Counted from the first letter of the stretch, positions 7,693 to 16,633 are shown. The stretch: DNA of 64,000 bases from Flammeovirga sp. SJP92 (GCF_001583495.1 NZ_LQAQ01000018.1:1-64000); one strand, 5' to 3'. Translations and numbers: made by a program. Notes: a model not told the origin generated them from the sequence alone.

Positions 7693-8694
7693 ATGACAAA
7701 AATACTAAAATTCGCCTTATTTATTATAAGCATCGGTTCATTATTAAGTTGTGCTGCAACAAAACAACCTAGTTTATCAACAAAAACCTTAATCATTGGC
7801 AGTAAACAAGTGGACTGCACTGGAGTAGGACCACAAAAATGCTATTTAGTAAAAGAAGATGGAGCTCAAGAATGGAGTAATTTCTATGGAGCTATTGAAG
7901 GATTTGATTACAAAGAAGGATATGAATACCAAATTGAAGTAGCTGTGACAGAAGTTGATAATCCGCCAGCAGATGCTTCTTCTCTTAACTATAAACTTGT
8001 AAAGATTTTGAAAGAAACACAAGATCCATATATGGCACTTTCAGCGACTTGGGTAATTGAAAGTCTAGATGGAAAAGCTACTGATCCATTAAAAACATAT
8101 ATTTTATTTGACCCTACTAATGACCGAATTTCAGGCTATGCAGGCTGTAACGGTTTAGGTGGATCCATGAAATATGATGCTGAAGCTGATACATTAAGTG
8201 CTGGTCCTTTTATGTCTACAATGATGTACTGTGAGGAGGTAGCTGAGCATGAAAGAGCTTTAGGAAAAGTCTTGGAACAGTTCAACAAGTTTAAAGTAGA
8301 AGGCGATGTTCTTACTTTATATAAAGATGGAAAAGCTTTAGTTTCTGCAAAAAAGGGAGAAAATCACAGAGAGTTATTTAGAAATTGGGAAGTAACTAAA
8401 ATTGAAGGTGTTGCGGATATGGGAGAGAATATTCCAAACTTCTTCTTATCAAAAGATCTTGAGGCAAATGGAACTGGAAGCTGTAATAACTTCAAAGGGA
8501 AATTTGAATTAGATGCTTACTCAAAGGCAATTAAAATTGGTCCTTTAGCAGCTACAAGAATGATGTGTGCCGATAATGATGTTGAAGGTGCATTCTTTAT
8601 GCAAATTGATAAAGTGAACCGTTATGAAGTAGACGGCAAAGAGCTTTATTTATACCAAGATGACCAATTGCTGATCAAAGCAAAAAGAAAATAA
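7693..8694 (+). CDS. lipoprotein with DUF4377 and two META (HslJ-like) domains
   Basis: The ATG at 7693 begins a lipoprotein signal ending in SLLSC (333 residues in total); the frame upstream to 7630 lacks signal character. Three domains follow in order. First is a DUF4377 domain (VDCTGVGPQKCYLVK, FYGAIEGFDYKEGYEY, NPPADASSLNYKLV). Then come two META domains, the first with the hallmark ISGYAGCNGLGGSMKY and MSTMMYCEE, the second with GTGSCNNFKGKF and ATRMMCADND. META domains occur in HslJ, linked to heat and novobiocin tolerance, and in secreted or surface proteins; the molecular role is unknown. The paired Cys in each META domain are conserved here. The gene is monocistronic, with a strong terminator. 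Confidence 0.87.
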   Translation: MTKILKFALFIISIGSLLSCAATKQPSLSTKTLIIGSKQVDCTGVGPQKCYLVKEDGAQEWSNFYGAIEGFDYKEGYEYQIEVAVTEVDNPPADASSLNYKLVKILKETQDPYMALSATWVIESLDGKATDPLKTYILFDPTNDRISGYAGCNGLGGSMKYDAEADTLSAGPFMSTMMYCEEVAEHERALGKVLEQFNKFKVEGDVLTLYKDGKALVSAKKGENHRELFRNWEVTKIEGVADMGENIPNFFLSKDLEANGTGSCNNFKGKFELDAYSKAIKIGPLAATRMMCADNDVEGAFFMQIDKVNRYEVDGKELYLYQDDQLLIKAKRK

Positions 8695-8775
8695 TGCAAT
8701 AGATAATACTTGGCCCTTAGGTACAAGTATTCGGACTAACAATCCAAACCAATACTATTTTATCATTGGAACTAA

Positions 8776-8802
8776 AAACCCTGATGTTTTGCATCAGGGT
8801 TT
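8776..8802. terminator. bidirectional terminator between convergent genes
   Basis: AAACCCTGATG and CATCAGGGTTT form a perfect 11-bp stem with a 5-base loop, with T-rich tracts on both strands. It serves the META lipoprotein and the convergent lactonase gene. Confidence 0.93.
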
Positions 8803-8824
8803 ATTTTTTTCTTATCAGATAGAT

Positions 8825-9928
8825 TTACCAGAAAACTACATTCACTGGCAATGGCACCATTACCTCGTCTTTAAATTCCAACATCCCTGTTTTCTTATTT
8901 CTTTTAAACAAAACAACGTTGCTGGACTGTTGATTAGAAACTACCACAAAATCCTGTTTTGGACTAATGCTGAAGTCTCTAGGAGCATCACCATGAACGT
9001 CTGCATAACCAAGGTTTTCTAGTTTTCCTGTTTTCTGATCAATTTTATAAATCACAATACTATTATGGCCTCTATTGGAAGCATAAAGGTACTTTCCATC
9101 TTTTGAAATCTTAATTGCAGCACATGTATTCAATTTACTTTTATCAAAATCAGCAGGCAATGTTGAAACTTCTTCTATCAACGAGAAACCTCCTTCAGAC
9201 ATAGTATAAGCTGAAACAACACTAGACAATTCATTCAGTACATATAGATATTTTCCACCTTTTGACCAAATCAAATGACGAGGTCCACCTCCAGCTGTTA
9301 CGCCAATAGAGTTTGTTTCTTCTAATTTACCGCCCACTACTTTATATTCATGAACTTGATCACTACCTAAATCAACGGTATATACTCTTTCTTTTCCCAG
9401 TACATAGTTTGAAAAATGAGCGTGTGCCGCTTCTTGTCTGTTTTTTTTGGGTCCGTTTCCTTCGTATTGAATCAAATCCTCTTTTTCTGTCAATTGACCA
9501 TCTTGAATATTGAATACACCCACATTTCCACCAGAATAATTGGCTACAAAAACATTGTTGCTCGGGTCTAATGACACATGGCAAGGGTGTGCCCCACCAC
9601 TGTTAACTTGGTTTACAAAAGTAAGATCACCTGTTGTTTTATCTACTTTAAACAAACTTACTTTTCCATCTTTCCCTGGCAGTTTTGTATCAGAAATTTC
9701 ATTGACAGCCACCACATATTGATGGTCTTTTGAAAATGCCAAGTAAGAAGGTTGCTCTGACTTTGCCGCTACACCATCCAAAATTAGTTTTCCATTTTTT
9801 GCATCAATATGCATCTTATAGATTCCTTCTGACGTGGTGCTAGTGTAAGTTCCTACATAAAAATGCTGCTGTGCAAAAACTGAGTTAAAAAGAAAGTATG
9901 CTAATAAAGTAATTAATAAATTTTTCAT
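8825..9928 (-). CDS. exported lactonase-fold beta-propeller (6-phosphogluconolactonase-like)
   Basis: The ATG at 9928 opens a signal peptide MKNLLITLLAYFLFNSVFA; the frame upstream is not signal-like. The 367-residue protein is a seven-bladed propeller of the lactonase family (PF10282). Blade signatures include FYVGTYTSTTSEGIYKMHID, AHPCHVSLDPSNNVFVANY, GGGPRHLIWSKGGKYLYVLNE and ASNRGHNSIVIYKID. Cytoplasmic members such as E. coli Pgl hydrolyse 6-phosphogluconolactone. This one is exported, so a sugar lactone or other ester in the periplasm is more likely. It shares a bidirectional terminator with the META lipoprotein. Confidence 0.88.
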   Translation of the reverse strand: MKNLLITLLAYFLFNSVFAQQHFYVGTYTSTTSEGIYKMHIDAKNGKLILDGVAAKSEQPSYLAFSKDHQYVVAVNEISDTKLPGKDGKVSLFKVDKTTGDLTFVNQVNSGGAHPCHVSLDPSNNVFVANYSGGNVGVFNIQDGQLTEKEDLIQYEGNGPKKNRQEAAHAHFSNYVLGKERVYTVDLGSDQVHEYKVVGGKLEETNSIGVTAGGGPRHLIWSKGGKYLYVLNELSSVVSAYTMSEGGFSLIEEVSTLPADFDKSKLNTCAAIKISKDGKYLYASNRGHNSIVIYKIDQKTGKLENLGYADVHGDAPRDFSISPKQDFVVVSNQQSSNVVLFKRNKKTGMLEFKDEVMVPLPVNVVFW

Positions 9929-10174
9929 CTCTTTATTTATTTTATTTAATGCACCAAAGTACAAAAAATGTAATATTTATTTAATTTTATTTCTATTTAA
10001 GTGCTAAGTCAAAAATAGATGATAATTATTTTTTTGAGAGTACAACACTGAAAAACGAATGAATAGTAATTCTATTAGTCGTTTTTTAAAGTAGTAAACG
10101 TAAAATAAGAATTTATGATCTATAATTTTGTCTTAGAACTTAAGTGCTAAACTATAGGTAGAAAAGTAAATAGT

Positions 10175-10447
10175 ATGGAAAAAATAAAAATCACAATAGA
10201 ATATTGTACACTTTGTCAGTGGACACCAAGAGCAGTTTGGATGCAGCAAGAATTACTGTACACTTTTAACAACAAAATTGAAGAGATCAGCTTGAAGCCT
10301 ACTGACGGTGGAGTCTTTAAAATCTATGTCAATGATCAGCTGATCTGGGATCGAAAAGAGCTAGGATTCCCTGAGCCTAAAAAAGTGAAACAAGCTATCA
10401 GAGACTTGATTGATCCTGAGCGTTCACTGGGTCACACAGACAAATAA
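10175..10447 (+). CDS. SelT/SelW/SelH (Rdx) family thioredoxin-like protein
   Basis: A 90-residue protein with the family's N-terminal redox motif CTLC at residues 11-14 (EYCTLCQWTPRA) and the downstream FPEPKKVKQAIRDLIDPERSLGH segment. In selenoprotein W the second active-site residue is selenocysteine; here it is Cys, encoded normally. The fold is thioredoxin-like, and the role is a thiol redox function without a defined substrate. It sits 70 bases upstream of glpD on the same strand. Whether it belongs to the same transcript is unclear. Confidence 0.9.
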   Translation: MEKIKITIEYCTLCQWTPRAVWMQQELLYTFNNKIEEISLKPTDGGVFKIYVNDQLIWDRKELGFPEPKKVKQAIRDLIDPERSLGHTDK

Positions 10448-10517
10448 ATGAATGATTTCTATTGAAATATGAATTGCATTCGTTATTTTTTGGAACCAAA
10501 CCAATAAATAAACACTT

Positions 10518-12149
10518 ATGCAGCATCCTATGTCTCATAGAGGCTTTTCTGCTCCTCACTATGATGCAATCATCATTGGGGGCGGAATAACAGGTGCTTC
10601 CATTGCTTATGAATTAAGCTTGAAAGGAGCTTCTGTTGCCTTGTTGGAAAAGAGTGATTTTGGCAGTGGTACTTCCGCTGCAACTTCTAAATTAATTCAT
10701 GGAGGCTTACGTTATCTCAAAAACTTTGAAGTAGGTCTTGTCAGAGAATCTTTAAGAGAGAGGCGCTATCTATCAGACATTGCCCCCAATTTTGTACGCC
10801 CCATTCCTTTTATGCTTCCTTTTTATTCACTCAAGGAACAACTAATGCTTAAAGCTGGAATGGAAGTTTACGATTACCTTTCGTATGACAAAAAAAACAC
10901 AAAGTTGGAGGAAAATGCCCTTCCTAACTATCAAACATTAAGCAAAAGAAAAACAATCATAAGAGAGAAGGTCATTCATGAAGATGGGCTCTTAGGAAGC
11001 TACGTTTATTATGATTGTCAAAACGCTTATGCTGAAAGATTAACGCTAAGCTTTATCAAATCTGCCATGTTGAATGGTGCTGAAGTGAGCAATTATTGCA
11101 AAGTCACTGACTTCAAAGTGATCAATAATACTGTAAAAGGTGTTGAAGCCGTTGACCTTATTCATCATCAGAAAGTACAGCTCAATGGAACTGTAATCAT
11201 TAACTGTGCTGGTGCATGGACCAACAATGTTCTTCAACTTGACAATTCTCCAAAAAGAAAACGCATACCGCTGAGATCTGAAGGCATTCATATTGTAACC
11301 CCTTCGCTGGGAAACAAATATGCAGTGGCTCTTGTCACACCAAAAGGCAGGCATATTATGTTGCTTCCATGGAGAGGTCAGACTATCATTGGTACCACAG
11401 ATAAACCGTACAAAGGTAAAGTGGATGATTGGAAAGTAACGCAAGATAGTATAGATGAATTGATAGAGGAAGTGAACTCCTGCTATGGAAGTCAGATTCT
11501 TAAAAAAGAGGACATTACCTATTACTACGGAGGATTAAGACCGCTGGTAGATCAAAATACAGAAAATACGTATGAACAATCCAGAAAACATGAAATTGTT
11601 GATCATGCTTCTGAGGGATTCAAGCATTTATTTACAGTTGAAGGTGGAAAATATACTACTTCAAGACACTTGGCTGAATTGCTAGGTGAAAAGGTTTCTT
11701 CGCTGATTGTATTACATAAAAAGCATGAACAAACGGCAAAGCAACCGCTCTTTGGATGTGGAATTTTACACATTGAGAATTACAAAAAGTATTTAATGGA
11801 AGAATTTCCAAAAGCTATTCATCATCAAATTGACACCTTAGTCAATATGTACGGTGAGGAAGCGAAAGAAATTTTGGAAATCCATTTTAATAAAATCACT
11901 GAGAACCTATCAGAAGAAGGGGAAGTTTTAGCACAGATTTATTATGCTATTGAATATGAAATGGCTTTTACTTTAGAAGATATATTTCTGAGAAGAACGG
12001 GTCTTGGAACATTAAATCAACCTTCTGATGAACTCATTGAAAAAGTAAGCTTAATTTTAAAGAAGAAATTAAACTACAATGATGAACAACTAAATCAGCA
12101 AAAAGATAACTTTTTAAACCATTATCAATTGATACAGAATCAAGAGTAA
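10518..12149 (+). CDS. glpD: FAD-dependent glycerol-3-phosphate dehydrogenase
   Basis: A 543-residue flavoprotein of the GlpD/GlpO family. It has the N-terminal FAD loop IIIGGGITGASIAYELS, then SDFGSGTSAATSKLIHGGLRYL, which is the family signature. LRSEGIHIVTP, HIMLLPWRGQTIIGTTD and the C-terminal YTTSRHLAE block follow. It oxidises sn-glycerol 3-phosphate to dihydroxyacetone phosphate at the cytoplasmic membrane and passes electrons to quinone. The next gene starts only 4 bases after the stop and is an alkyl-DHAP-synthase-like enzyme, whose substrate class derives from this product. The two are almost certainly co-transcribed. Confidence 0.95.
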   Translation: MQHPMSHRGFSAPHYDAIIIGGGITGASIAYELSLKGASVALLEKSDFGSGTSAATSKLIHGGLRYLKNFEVGLVRESLRERRYLSDIAPNFVRPIPFMLPFYSLKEQLMLKAGMEVYDYLSYDKKNTKLEENALPNYQTLSKRKTIIREKVIHEDGLLGSYVYYDCQNAYAERLTLSFIKSAMLNGAEVSNYCKVTDFKVINNTVKGVEAVDLIHHQKVQLNGTVIINCAGAWTNNVLQLDNSPKRKRIPLRSEGIHIVTPSLGNKYAVALVTPKGRHIMLLPWRGQTIIGTTDKPYKGKVDDWKVTQDSIDELIEEVNSCYGSQILKKEDITYYYGGLRPLVDQNTENTYEQSRKHEIVDHASEGFKHLFTVEGGKYTTSRHLAELLGEKVSSLIVLHKKHEQTAKQPLFGCGILHIENYKKYLMEEFPKAIHHQIDTLVNMYGEEAKEILEIHFNKITENLSEEGEVLAQIYYAIEYEMAFTLEDIFLRRTGLGTLNQPSDELIEKVSLILKKKLNYNDEQLNQQKDNFLNHYQLIQNQE

Positions 12150-12153
12150 AGAA

Positions 12154-13791
12154 ATGAAAACATTGCTTAAAAACACTTACAGGCAAATACTTAAATGGGG
12201 TGATCCTAATTATCAAGAAGTGCTATCTGATGATGTCAAAAAAACTATTCAAGAACTTGTTGGCATTCCTGTTTCTGAAGTAAATTTGCCCACTTTTTTA
12301 CCTGGCGAAAAAGAAGTTATTGTAGAAAGGGAAATTCAACTTCAACCAAAATATGTCAAAGAATTTACAGAAATAGTTGGAGCTGAAAATATTAAAACTT
12401 CTGATTTTGAAAGAGCAAAACACGCCGCCGGGAAGTTTTACAGTGAATTACTAGAACTGAGACAAGAAAAAGTCACAGCTCCACCTGATCTAGTGATTAG
12501 TCCGAATGATGAGTCTCAAGTAGAATTGATTATTCAGAAATGTAATGACTGGAAAATACCAATCTGCCCACAAGGGCTGAGATCTTCTGTGACAAAAGGA
12601 ATTGGTCTGCCTGACGGTGGTATTGCTTTGGATTTGACCAAACACCTCAATCAAATCATCAGTCTTGATGAAGAAAGCCTTACGGTTACAGCCCAATCAG
12701 GCATCAGTGGTCCTGCTCTTGAGAAATTTTTAAACCAAAAAGGATATACCTGCGGTCACTTTCCTCAGTCGTTTGAATTCTCCACTTTAGGCGGCTGGAT
12801 AGCGGCAAAAGGTGCAGGACAATGTTCTACTGGGTATGGTAAGATTGAAGACATGTTGTTGAGTTTAAAAGCCATTACTCCTATTGGGATTATTGAAAAT
12901 GAAAATTATCCTAAAACTGCTCAAGGCTGGGACCTCATACCTTTGTTTATTGGTGCAGAAGGAACGTTGGGAGTAATCACTCAAGCAACGATCAAGATTA
13001 GAAAGTTTGAGATCAAAAACCGTAAAAATGCATGTATTATTTTCAAGGATTTTGAGAGTGCACAGGAAGCGATGAAAGCATGTATCCAAGGACAATTTGG
13101 TTTACCACACTTGTTCCGCATTTCAGATCACGAAGAAACTGAAGTAGCGTTTAGGATGAAAGGTTTTGAAGGCACTTTTTCGGATAAAGCACTGCAAGCC
13201 ATTGGTTACAAACCAAACAGCAGATCTTTGATGTTTATTTCAGTGGAAGGTGATAAGGATTATGCTTCGTTTGTAGTGGATAAAATAAAATCCACTTCCA
13301 AAAAATTCGGAGGGCGTTCGATTGGCAGCCGTCCTACCAAAAATTGGCTCTCACAACGTTTCCACTCCGCTTATATGCGTGAACCGCTGATGGACCTTGG
13401 GTTGATGACAGATACTATTGAAACTTCTGTAATGTGGAAAGACTTAAAAAAGCTCTGGAAAAACGTTCGTACTTATGTAAAATCAAGGCCTAATACTGTT
13501 TGCATGTGCCACATTTCACATGTATATGAAAATGGAGCTAATCTGTATTTCACCTTCATTTCTCCTACTGATAAAAGTGCTCCTCTTGAAGATTATCAAC
13601 AATTTCATGAGGGATTAGTCAACACGATATTATCCAATAAAGGATCGCTTTCACATCATCATGGTATTGGCAGAGCTTTGTCGCCATGGTTGAAGGAAAA
13701 GATTGGAAATAATAGCTATCATTTAATGAAAAACATAAAAGATATTATAGACCCGAATGGAATCATGAATCCAGGGAGTGTTGTGTGTTAA
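12154..13791 (+). CDS. FAD-linked oxidase resembling alkylglycerone-phosphate (alkyl-DHAP) synthase
   Basis: A 545-residue VAO/PCMH-fold flavoprotein. The FAD-binding part has PPDLVISPNDESQVELIIQ, PQGLRSSVTKG, then PQSFEFSTLGGWIAAKGAG and GYGKIEDMLL, followed by LFIGAEGTLGVITQATIKIR. The STLGGW, GxIED and SEGTLGVITEATIKI-like blocks are the ones that characterise eukaryotic AGPS, and the C-terminal SHHHGIG matches its catalytic His cluster. AGPS replaces the acyl group of acyl-DHAP with a fatty alcohol to make ether lipids. Bacterial homologues may do this or may be D-lactate/glycolate-type dehydrogenases. Position directly after glpD supports a glycerophosphate or DHAP-linked substrate, but no acyltransferase for DHAP is adjacent. 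Confidence 0.78.
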   Translation: MKTLLKNTYRQILKWGDPNYQEVLSDDVKKTIQELVGIPVSEVNLPTFLPGEKEVIVEREIQLQPKYVKEFTEIVGAENIKTSDFERAKHAAGKFYSELLELRQEKVTAPPDLVISPNDESQVELIIQKCNDWKIPICPQGLRSSVTKGIGLPDGGIALDLTKHLNQIISLDEESLTVTAQSGISGPALEKFLNQKGYTCGHFPQSFEFSTLGGWIAAKGAGQCSTGYGKIEDMLLSLKAITPIGIIENENYPKTAQGWDLIPLFIGAEGTLGVITQATIKIRKFEIKNRKNACIIFKDFESAQEAMKACIQGQFGLPHLFRISDHEETEVAFRMKGFEGTFSDKALQAIGYKPNSRSLMFISVEGDKDYASFVVDKIKSTSKKFGGRSIGSRPTKNWLSQRFHSAYMREPLMDLGLMTDTIETSVMWKDLKKLWKNVRTYVKSRPNTVCMCHISHVYENGANLYFTFISPTDKSAPLEDYQQFHEGLVNTILSNKGSLSHHHGIGRALSPWLKEKIGNNSYHLMKNIKDIIDPNGIMNPGSVVC

Positions 13792-13839
13792 CAGCCTTTA
13801 GGTGTATATTTATTATATAATTTATACTAAATGGAAAAG

Positions 13840-13876
13840 AATAAAACCTCATCCTTTAACAGGTTGAGGTTTTATT
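13840..13876. terminator. bidirectional terminator after the glpD operon
   Basis: AATAAAACCTCA and TGAGGTTTTATT form a perfect 12-bp stem. It lies between the glpD operon and the convergent 54-codon membrane protein gene and has T-rich flanks on both strands. Confidence 0.85.
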
Positions 13877-13886
13877 CGTAAAAGCC

Positions 13887-14051
13887 TTATTCAGTGACTT
13901 TTACCTTCTTGTACAATACAAAAAAGAACAAGAAGATTACAATGCATTGAAATGCAATGTAAAGTAAATTCGTTTTTAAGTCGAACGCATAACGCAACAT
14001 TTGGGGCGCTATGATAAGTCCAAGCAGTAAGATTAGTTTTTTGTCGTTCAT
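13887..14051 (-). CDS. small membrane protein (54 residues), unknown function
   Basis: A 55-codon frame from ATG 14051 to TAA at 13887. The protein starts MNDKKLILLLGLIIAPQMLR, has a short polar turn (YAFDLKTNL), then a second hydrophobic helix (LYIAFQCIVIFLFFFVLYKK) and a basic/polar tail VKVTE. Two transmembrane helices with positively charged ends and a directly following bidirectional terminator argue that it is real, despite its size. Small two-helix proteins of this kind are common in Bacteroidota and mostly uncharacterised. Confidence 0.6.
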   Translation of the reverse strand: MNDKKLILLLGLIIAPQMLRYAFDLKTNLLYIAFQCIVIFLFFFVLYKKVKVTE

Positions 14052-14235
14052 TTTTACAATTAGTCTTTATTTAAGTAATAACTTAGTTTTTGAAATGGTT
14101 TTATTTATGATGACGAATGTAAGTTTTTTACTAAATGGTAACCAAAAAATAATTCAAAATTAATATTATTATCCTATAGAAACTGATAATATTTCAATTC
14201 AAAACCCCTAACATTAAATAAAAGACAAAAAAAAA

Positions 14236-14258
14236 CCGTTCAAAAAAACATTGAACGG
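14236..14258 (-). terminator. terminator downstream of the ABC-F gene
   Basis: CCGTTCAA and TTGAACGG form an 8-bp stem with a 7-base loop, followed on the minus strand by nine T residues. Confidence 0.9.
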
Positions 14259-14282
14259 CACCTTCATCCTTCTAAAAATGAG

Positions 14283-15923
14283 CTACTTAGAAAGATTAAT
14301 ATCTGCAATACTCTTTATTCTATTTCTTTCAAGGAAAGCATCAATCGTTTCAAAATGTTCAATTACTCTCTGGTCTTTAAACTCAAATACCTTCTCTGAT
14401 AAGCCCTGTAAGAAATCCCTATCATGAGAAACTAAAATTAAAGTTCCATCAAAGTCTTTTAATGCTTCTTTCAGTACGTCTTTTGATTTTAAGTCCAAGT
14501 GATTGGTAGGTTCATCAAGAATCAAGAGATTGACTGGCTCCAATAATAACTTGACCATTGCCAAACGTGTCTTCTCACCACCAGAAAGAACACCTACTTT
14601 TTTATCAACATCTTCACCTCCAAACATAAACTGTCCCAAAATGTTGTTGATATGCTTTCGGATATCTCCTTTCGCCACTTCATCAACCGTTTGGAAAATA
14701 GTCAATTTCGGATCTAATAAAGACGCTTGGTTTTGTGCGAAGTAACCTACTTTTACATTGTGTCCTAAATCAGCCTCTCCAGAATCTATCCCAGTCTCTT
14801 TTAAGATCGATTTGATCATCGTAGATTTTCCTTCACCGTTTCTACCTACAAAAGCAACTTTCTCTCCCCTACGAATCGACATATTGGCATCTTTAAAGAT
14901 CACTTTGTCATCATATGATTTGGATACATCAGACACCGTTACGGCAATTTCACCTGATCTTGGAGCTGGAGGAAATTTCAATTTCAATGCCGAAGTATCT
15001 ACCTCATCCACCTCTATGATTTCCAGTTTCTCCAACATTCTTTCTCTAGAATTCACTTGGTTAGTTTTGGAATAAGTCCCTCTAAAACGCTCAATAAAGG
15101 CTTTCGTTTCAGCAATAAATTTCTGCTGTTCTTGATAAGCCTTCAGTTGTTGAGCTCTGCGGTCTTCTCTTAACTCCAAGTAATGAGAATAGTTGGCCTT
15201 GTAATCATAAATACGTCCCATTGTTACCTCAATAGTACGGTTTGTGATATTATCAATAAATGCTCTATCATGGGAGATGACCATTACTGCATTGGCTTTG
15301 TTGACCAAGAAATCTTCTAGCCAGATTACAGATTCAATATCAATATGGTTTGTAGGCTCATCCAATAAAATTAAATCAGGCTTTTGTAATAAAATCTTCG
15401 CTAATTCAATACGCATTCTCCAACCGCCACTAAACTCACTTGTTTGACGTTTGAAATCCTCTTGTTTGAAACCTAAACCTTTTAATGCCTTTTCTACTTC
15501 AGCATCATAGTTTATCTCTTCAATTGCATAGTATTTTTCGCTCAAATCCGTTACACGCTCGATGATTTTCATGTACTCATCGCTTTCATAATCTGTACGT
15601 GTTTCCAGTTGCTTATTCAGTCCTTCCATCTCATCACGCATCTCAAAAATATGCTGATATGCCTTGGAAGCCTCTTCAAATACTGTACAATCATCCTCAG
15701 TCAATAAATGTTGGGGCAAATAAGCAATTACCGCATCCTTAGGAGCTGTCACTTGTCCTTTTGTAGCTTTTTGTACACCTGCTACTATTTTCATCATTGT
15801 AGATTTTCCTGCACCGTTCTTACCCATCAAGGCAATTTTATCAGTGGGGTTAATCACAAAGTTTACATCACTAAAAAGTGTTTGACCGCTAAATTCAACG
15901 GCTAAATTATCAACTGAAATCAT
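14283..15923 (-). CDS. ABC-F family ATPase (ribosome-associated, EttA/YdiF-like)
   Basis: A 546-residue protein with two ABC ATPase cassettes and no transmembrane part. Walker A motifs are GKNGAGKST (about 34-42) and GRNGEGKST (about 360). Signature motifs are FSGGWRMRIELAKIL and LSGGEKTRLAMVKLL. Walker B motifs are LILLDEPTNHID and LLILDEPTNHLD. The inter-cassette linker, with EDRRAQQLKAYQEQQKFIAETKAFIERF, is the P-site tRNA interaction motif region of ABC-F proteins. These bind the ribosomal E site and modulate translation or relieve stalling. No antibiotic-resistance-type extension is evident, so a housekeeping role is likely. Confidence 0.93.
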   Translation of the reverse strand: MISVDNLAVEFSGQTLFSDVNFVINPTDKIALMGKNGAGKSTMMKIVAGVQKATKGQVTAPKDAVIAYLPQHLLTEDDCTVFEEASKAYQHIFEMRDEMEGLNKQLETRTDYESDEYMKIIERVTDLSEKYYAIEEINYDAEVEKALKGLGFKQEDFKRQTSEFSGGWRMRIELAKILLQKPDLILLDEPTNHIDIESVIWLEDFLVNKANAVMVISHDRAFIDNITNRTIEVTMGRIYDYKANYSHYLELREDRRAQQLKAYQEQQKFIAETKAFIERFRGTYSKTNQVNSRERMLEKLEIIEVDEVDTSALKLKFPPAPRSGEIAVTVSDVSKSYDDKVIFKDANMSIRRGEKVAFVGRNGEGKSTMIKSILKETGIDSGEADLGHNVKVGYFAQNQASLLDPKLTIFQTVDEVAKGDIRKHINNILGQFMFGGEDVDKKVGVLSGGEKTRLAMVKLLLEPVNLLILDEPTNHLDLKSKDVLKEALKDFDGTLILVSHDRDFLQGLSEKVFEFKDQRVIEHFETIDAFLERNRIKSIADINLSK

Positions 15924-15942
15924 AGTCTTTTATTTAATGACG

Positions 15943-15950
15943 CAAAGATA
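15943..15950 (-). promoter_or_regulatory. candidate -7 box for the ABC-F gene
   Basis: On the minus strand it reads TATCTTTG, an exact TAnnTTTG match, 20 bases before the ATG at 15923. A TTTG further upstream is too distant for normal -33 spacing. Confidence 0.5.
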
Positions 15951-16045
15951 AGGTTTCAATCGTATAGAAATCAGAAGTTGTCAAATAATTTTGTCAAACG
16001 AGAAACCGTAATTGTCATAAGACTAAAGTAAACTCAAATTAAATC

Positions 16046-16507
16046 ATGACTAAAAAACTCTATTTTGCAATCTTTCTTCTTATTACACTTCTAACAGGAT
16101 CATGTGACATTTTCAATAAATGTGAGGGTGTTGCTTGTTTTACGCCTCCACAACCGTTCTATTTTCAATTAATCGATGCCAACAGTAATGAGGACCTATT
16201 TATAAATGGTACTTATGACCCACAACTTTTCTCTGTAGAAACGAATGACGACTTAGAATTCAATGGAGAAAACCTCACTGATCAATACATCATTACAACA
16301 GGCGGCATAGGATGGAAAACTCAGAAAGTGTCCTTCAAATTTTTGTATGACGGTGAGACGTTATGCACAATAACAGTAGATGCTGAACGTAAAAGTGGTG
16401 ATTGCTGCTCCTATACAGAAATCAATGATTTTAATGTAGAAAGACTTAATTATGAATTAATAAGTAATAAGGGTATTTACCAATTAAAAATCCCAATTGT
16501 TCAATAA
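16046..16507 (+). CDS. lipoprotein, function unknown
   Basis: A 153-residue predicted lipoprotein. MTKKLYFAIFLLITLLTGSC ends in a lipobox Cys, and the mature chain starts DIFNKCEGVACFTPP. Two Cys close to the N-terminus and a CCSYTE pair later suggest disulfides. The remainder alternates strands and looks like a beta-sandwich (FYFQLIDANSNEDLF, VSFKFLYDGETLCTITVD). I do not recognise a named family. It is monocistronic and has a terminator containing G-U pairs just after the stop. Confidence 0.68.
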   Translation: MTKKLYFAIFLLITLLTGSCDIFNKCEGVACFTPPQPFYFQLIDANSNEDLFINGTYDPQLFSVETNDDLEFNGENLTDQYIITTGGIGWKTQKVSFKFLYDGETLCTITVDAERKSGDCCSYTEINDFNVERLNYELISNKGIYQLKIPIVQ

Positions 16508-16527
16508 CTGAATTCATAAGATTTCAC

Positions 16528-16561
16528 AAAGGCTTTATTGATGCAAATTAATCGAGTCTTT
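16528..16561 (+). terminator. terminator after the lipoprotein gene
   Basis: AAAGGCTT at 16528 pairs, with two G-U pairs and one bulge each side, with GAGTCTTT ending near 16561, and a T-run follows. The imperfect stem lowers confidence. Confidence 0.55.
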
Positions 16562-16578
16562 TTTATTTCTTTTAAAGA

Positions 16579-16633
16579 AATAATGAGGTTTAGCCACTGA
16601 CTAAATAAAAGTCAGCAACTAAACCTCATTATT
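16579..16633 (-). terminator. long hairpin downstream of the type IX-secreted hydrolase
   Basis: AATAATGAGGTTTAG (16579-16593) and CTAAACCTCATTATT (16619-16633) form a perfect 15-bp stem. An inner CTGAC/GTCAG stem follows after a three-base mismatch. It lies between convergent genes and can act as terminator for the leftward gene ending at 16720, although the T-run on that side is weak. Confidence 0.6.

Noticed and set aside
12154-13791. Simple D-lactate or glycolate dehydrogenase.
   Set aside because: Not excluded, but the EFSTLGGW, GYGKIED and HHHGIG motifs and the glpD neighbour fit alkyl-DHAP synthase better, so that name is used with reduced confidence.
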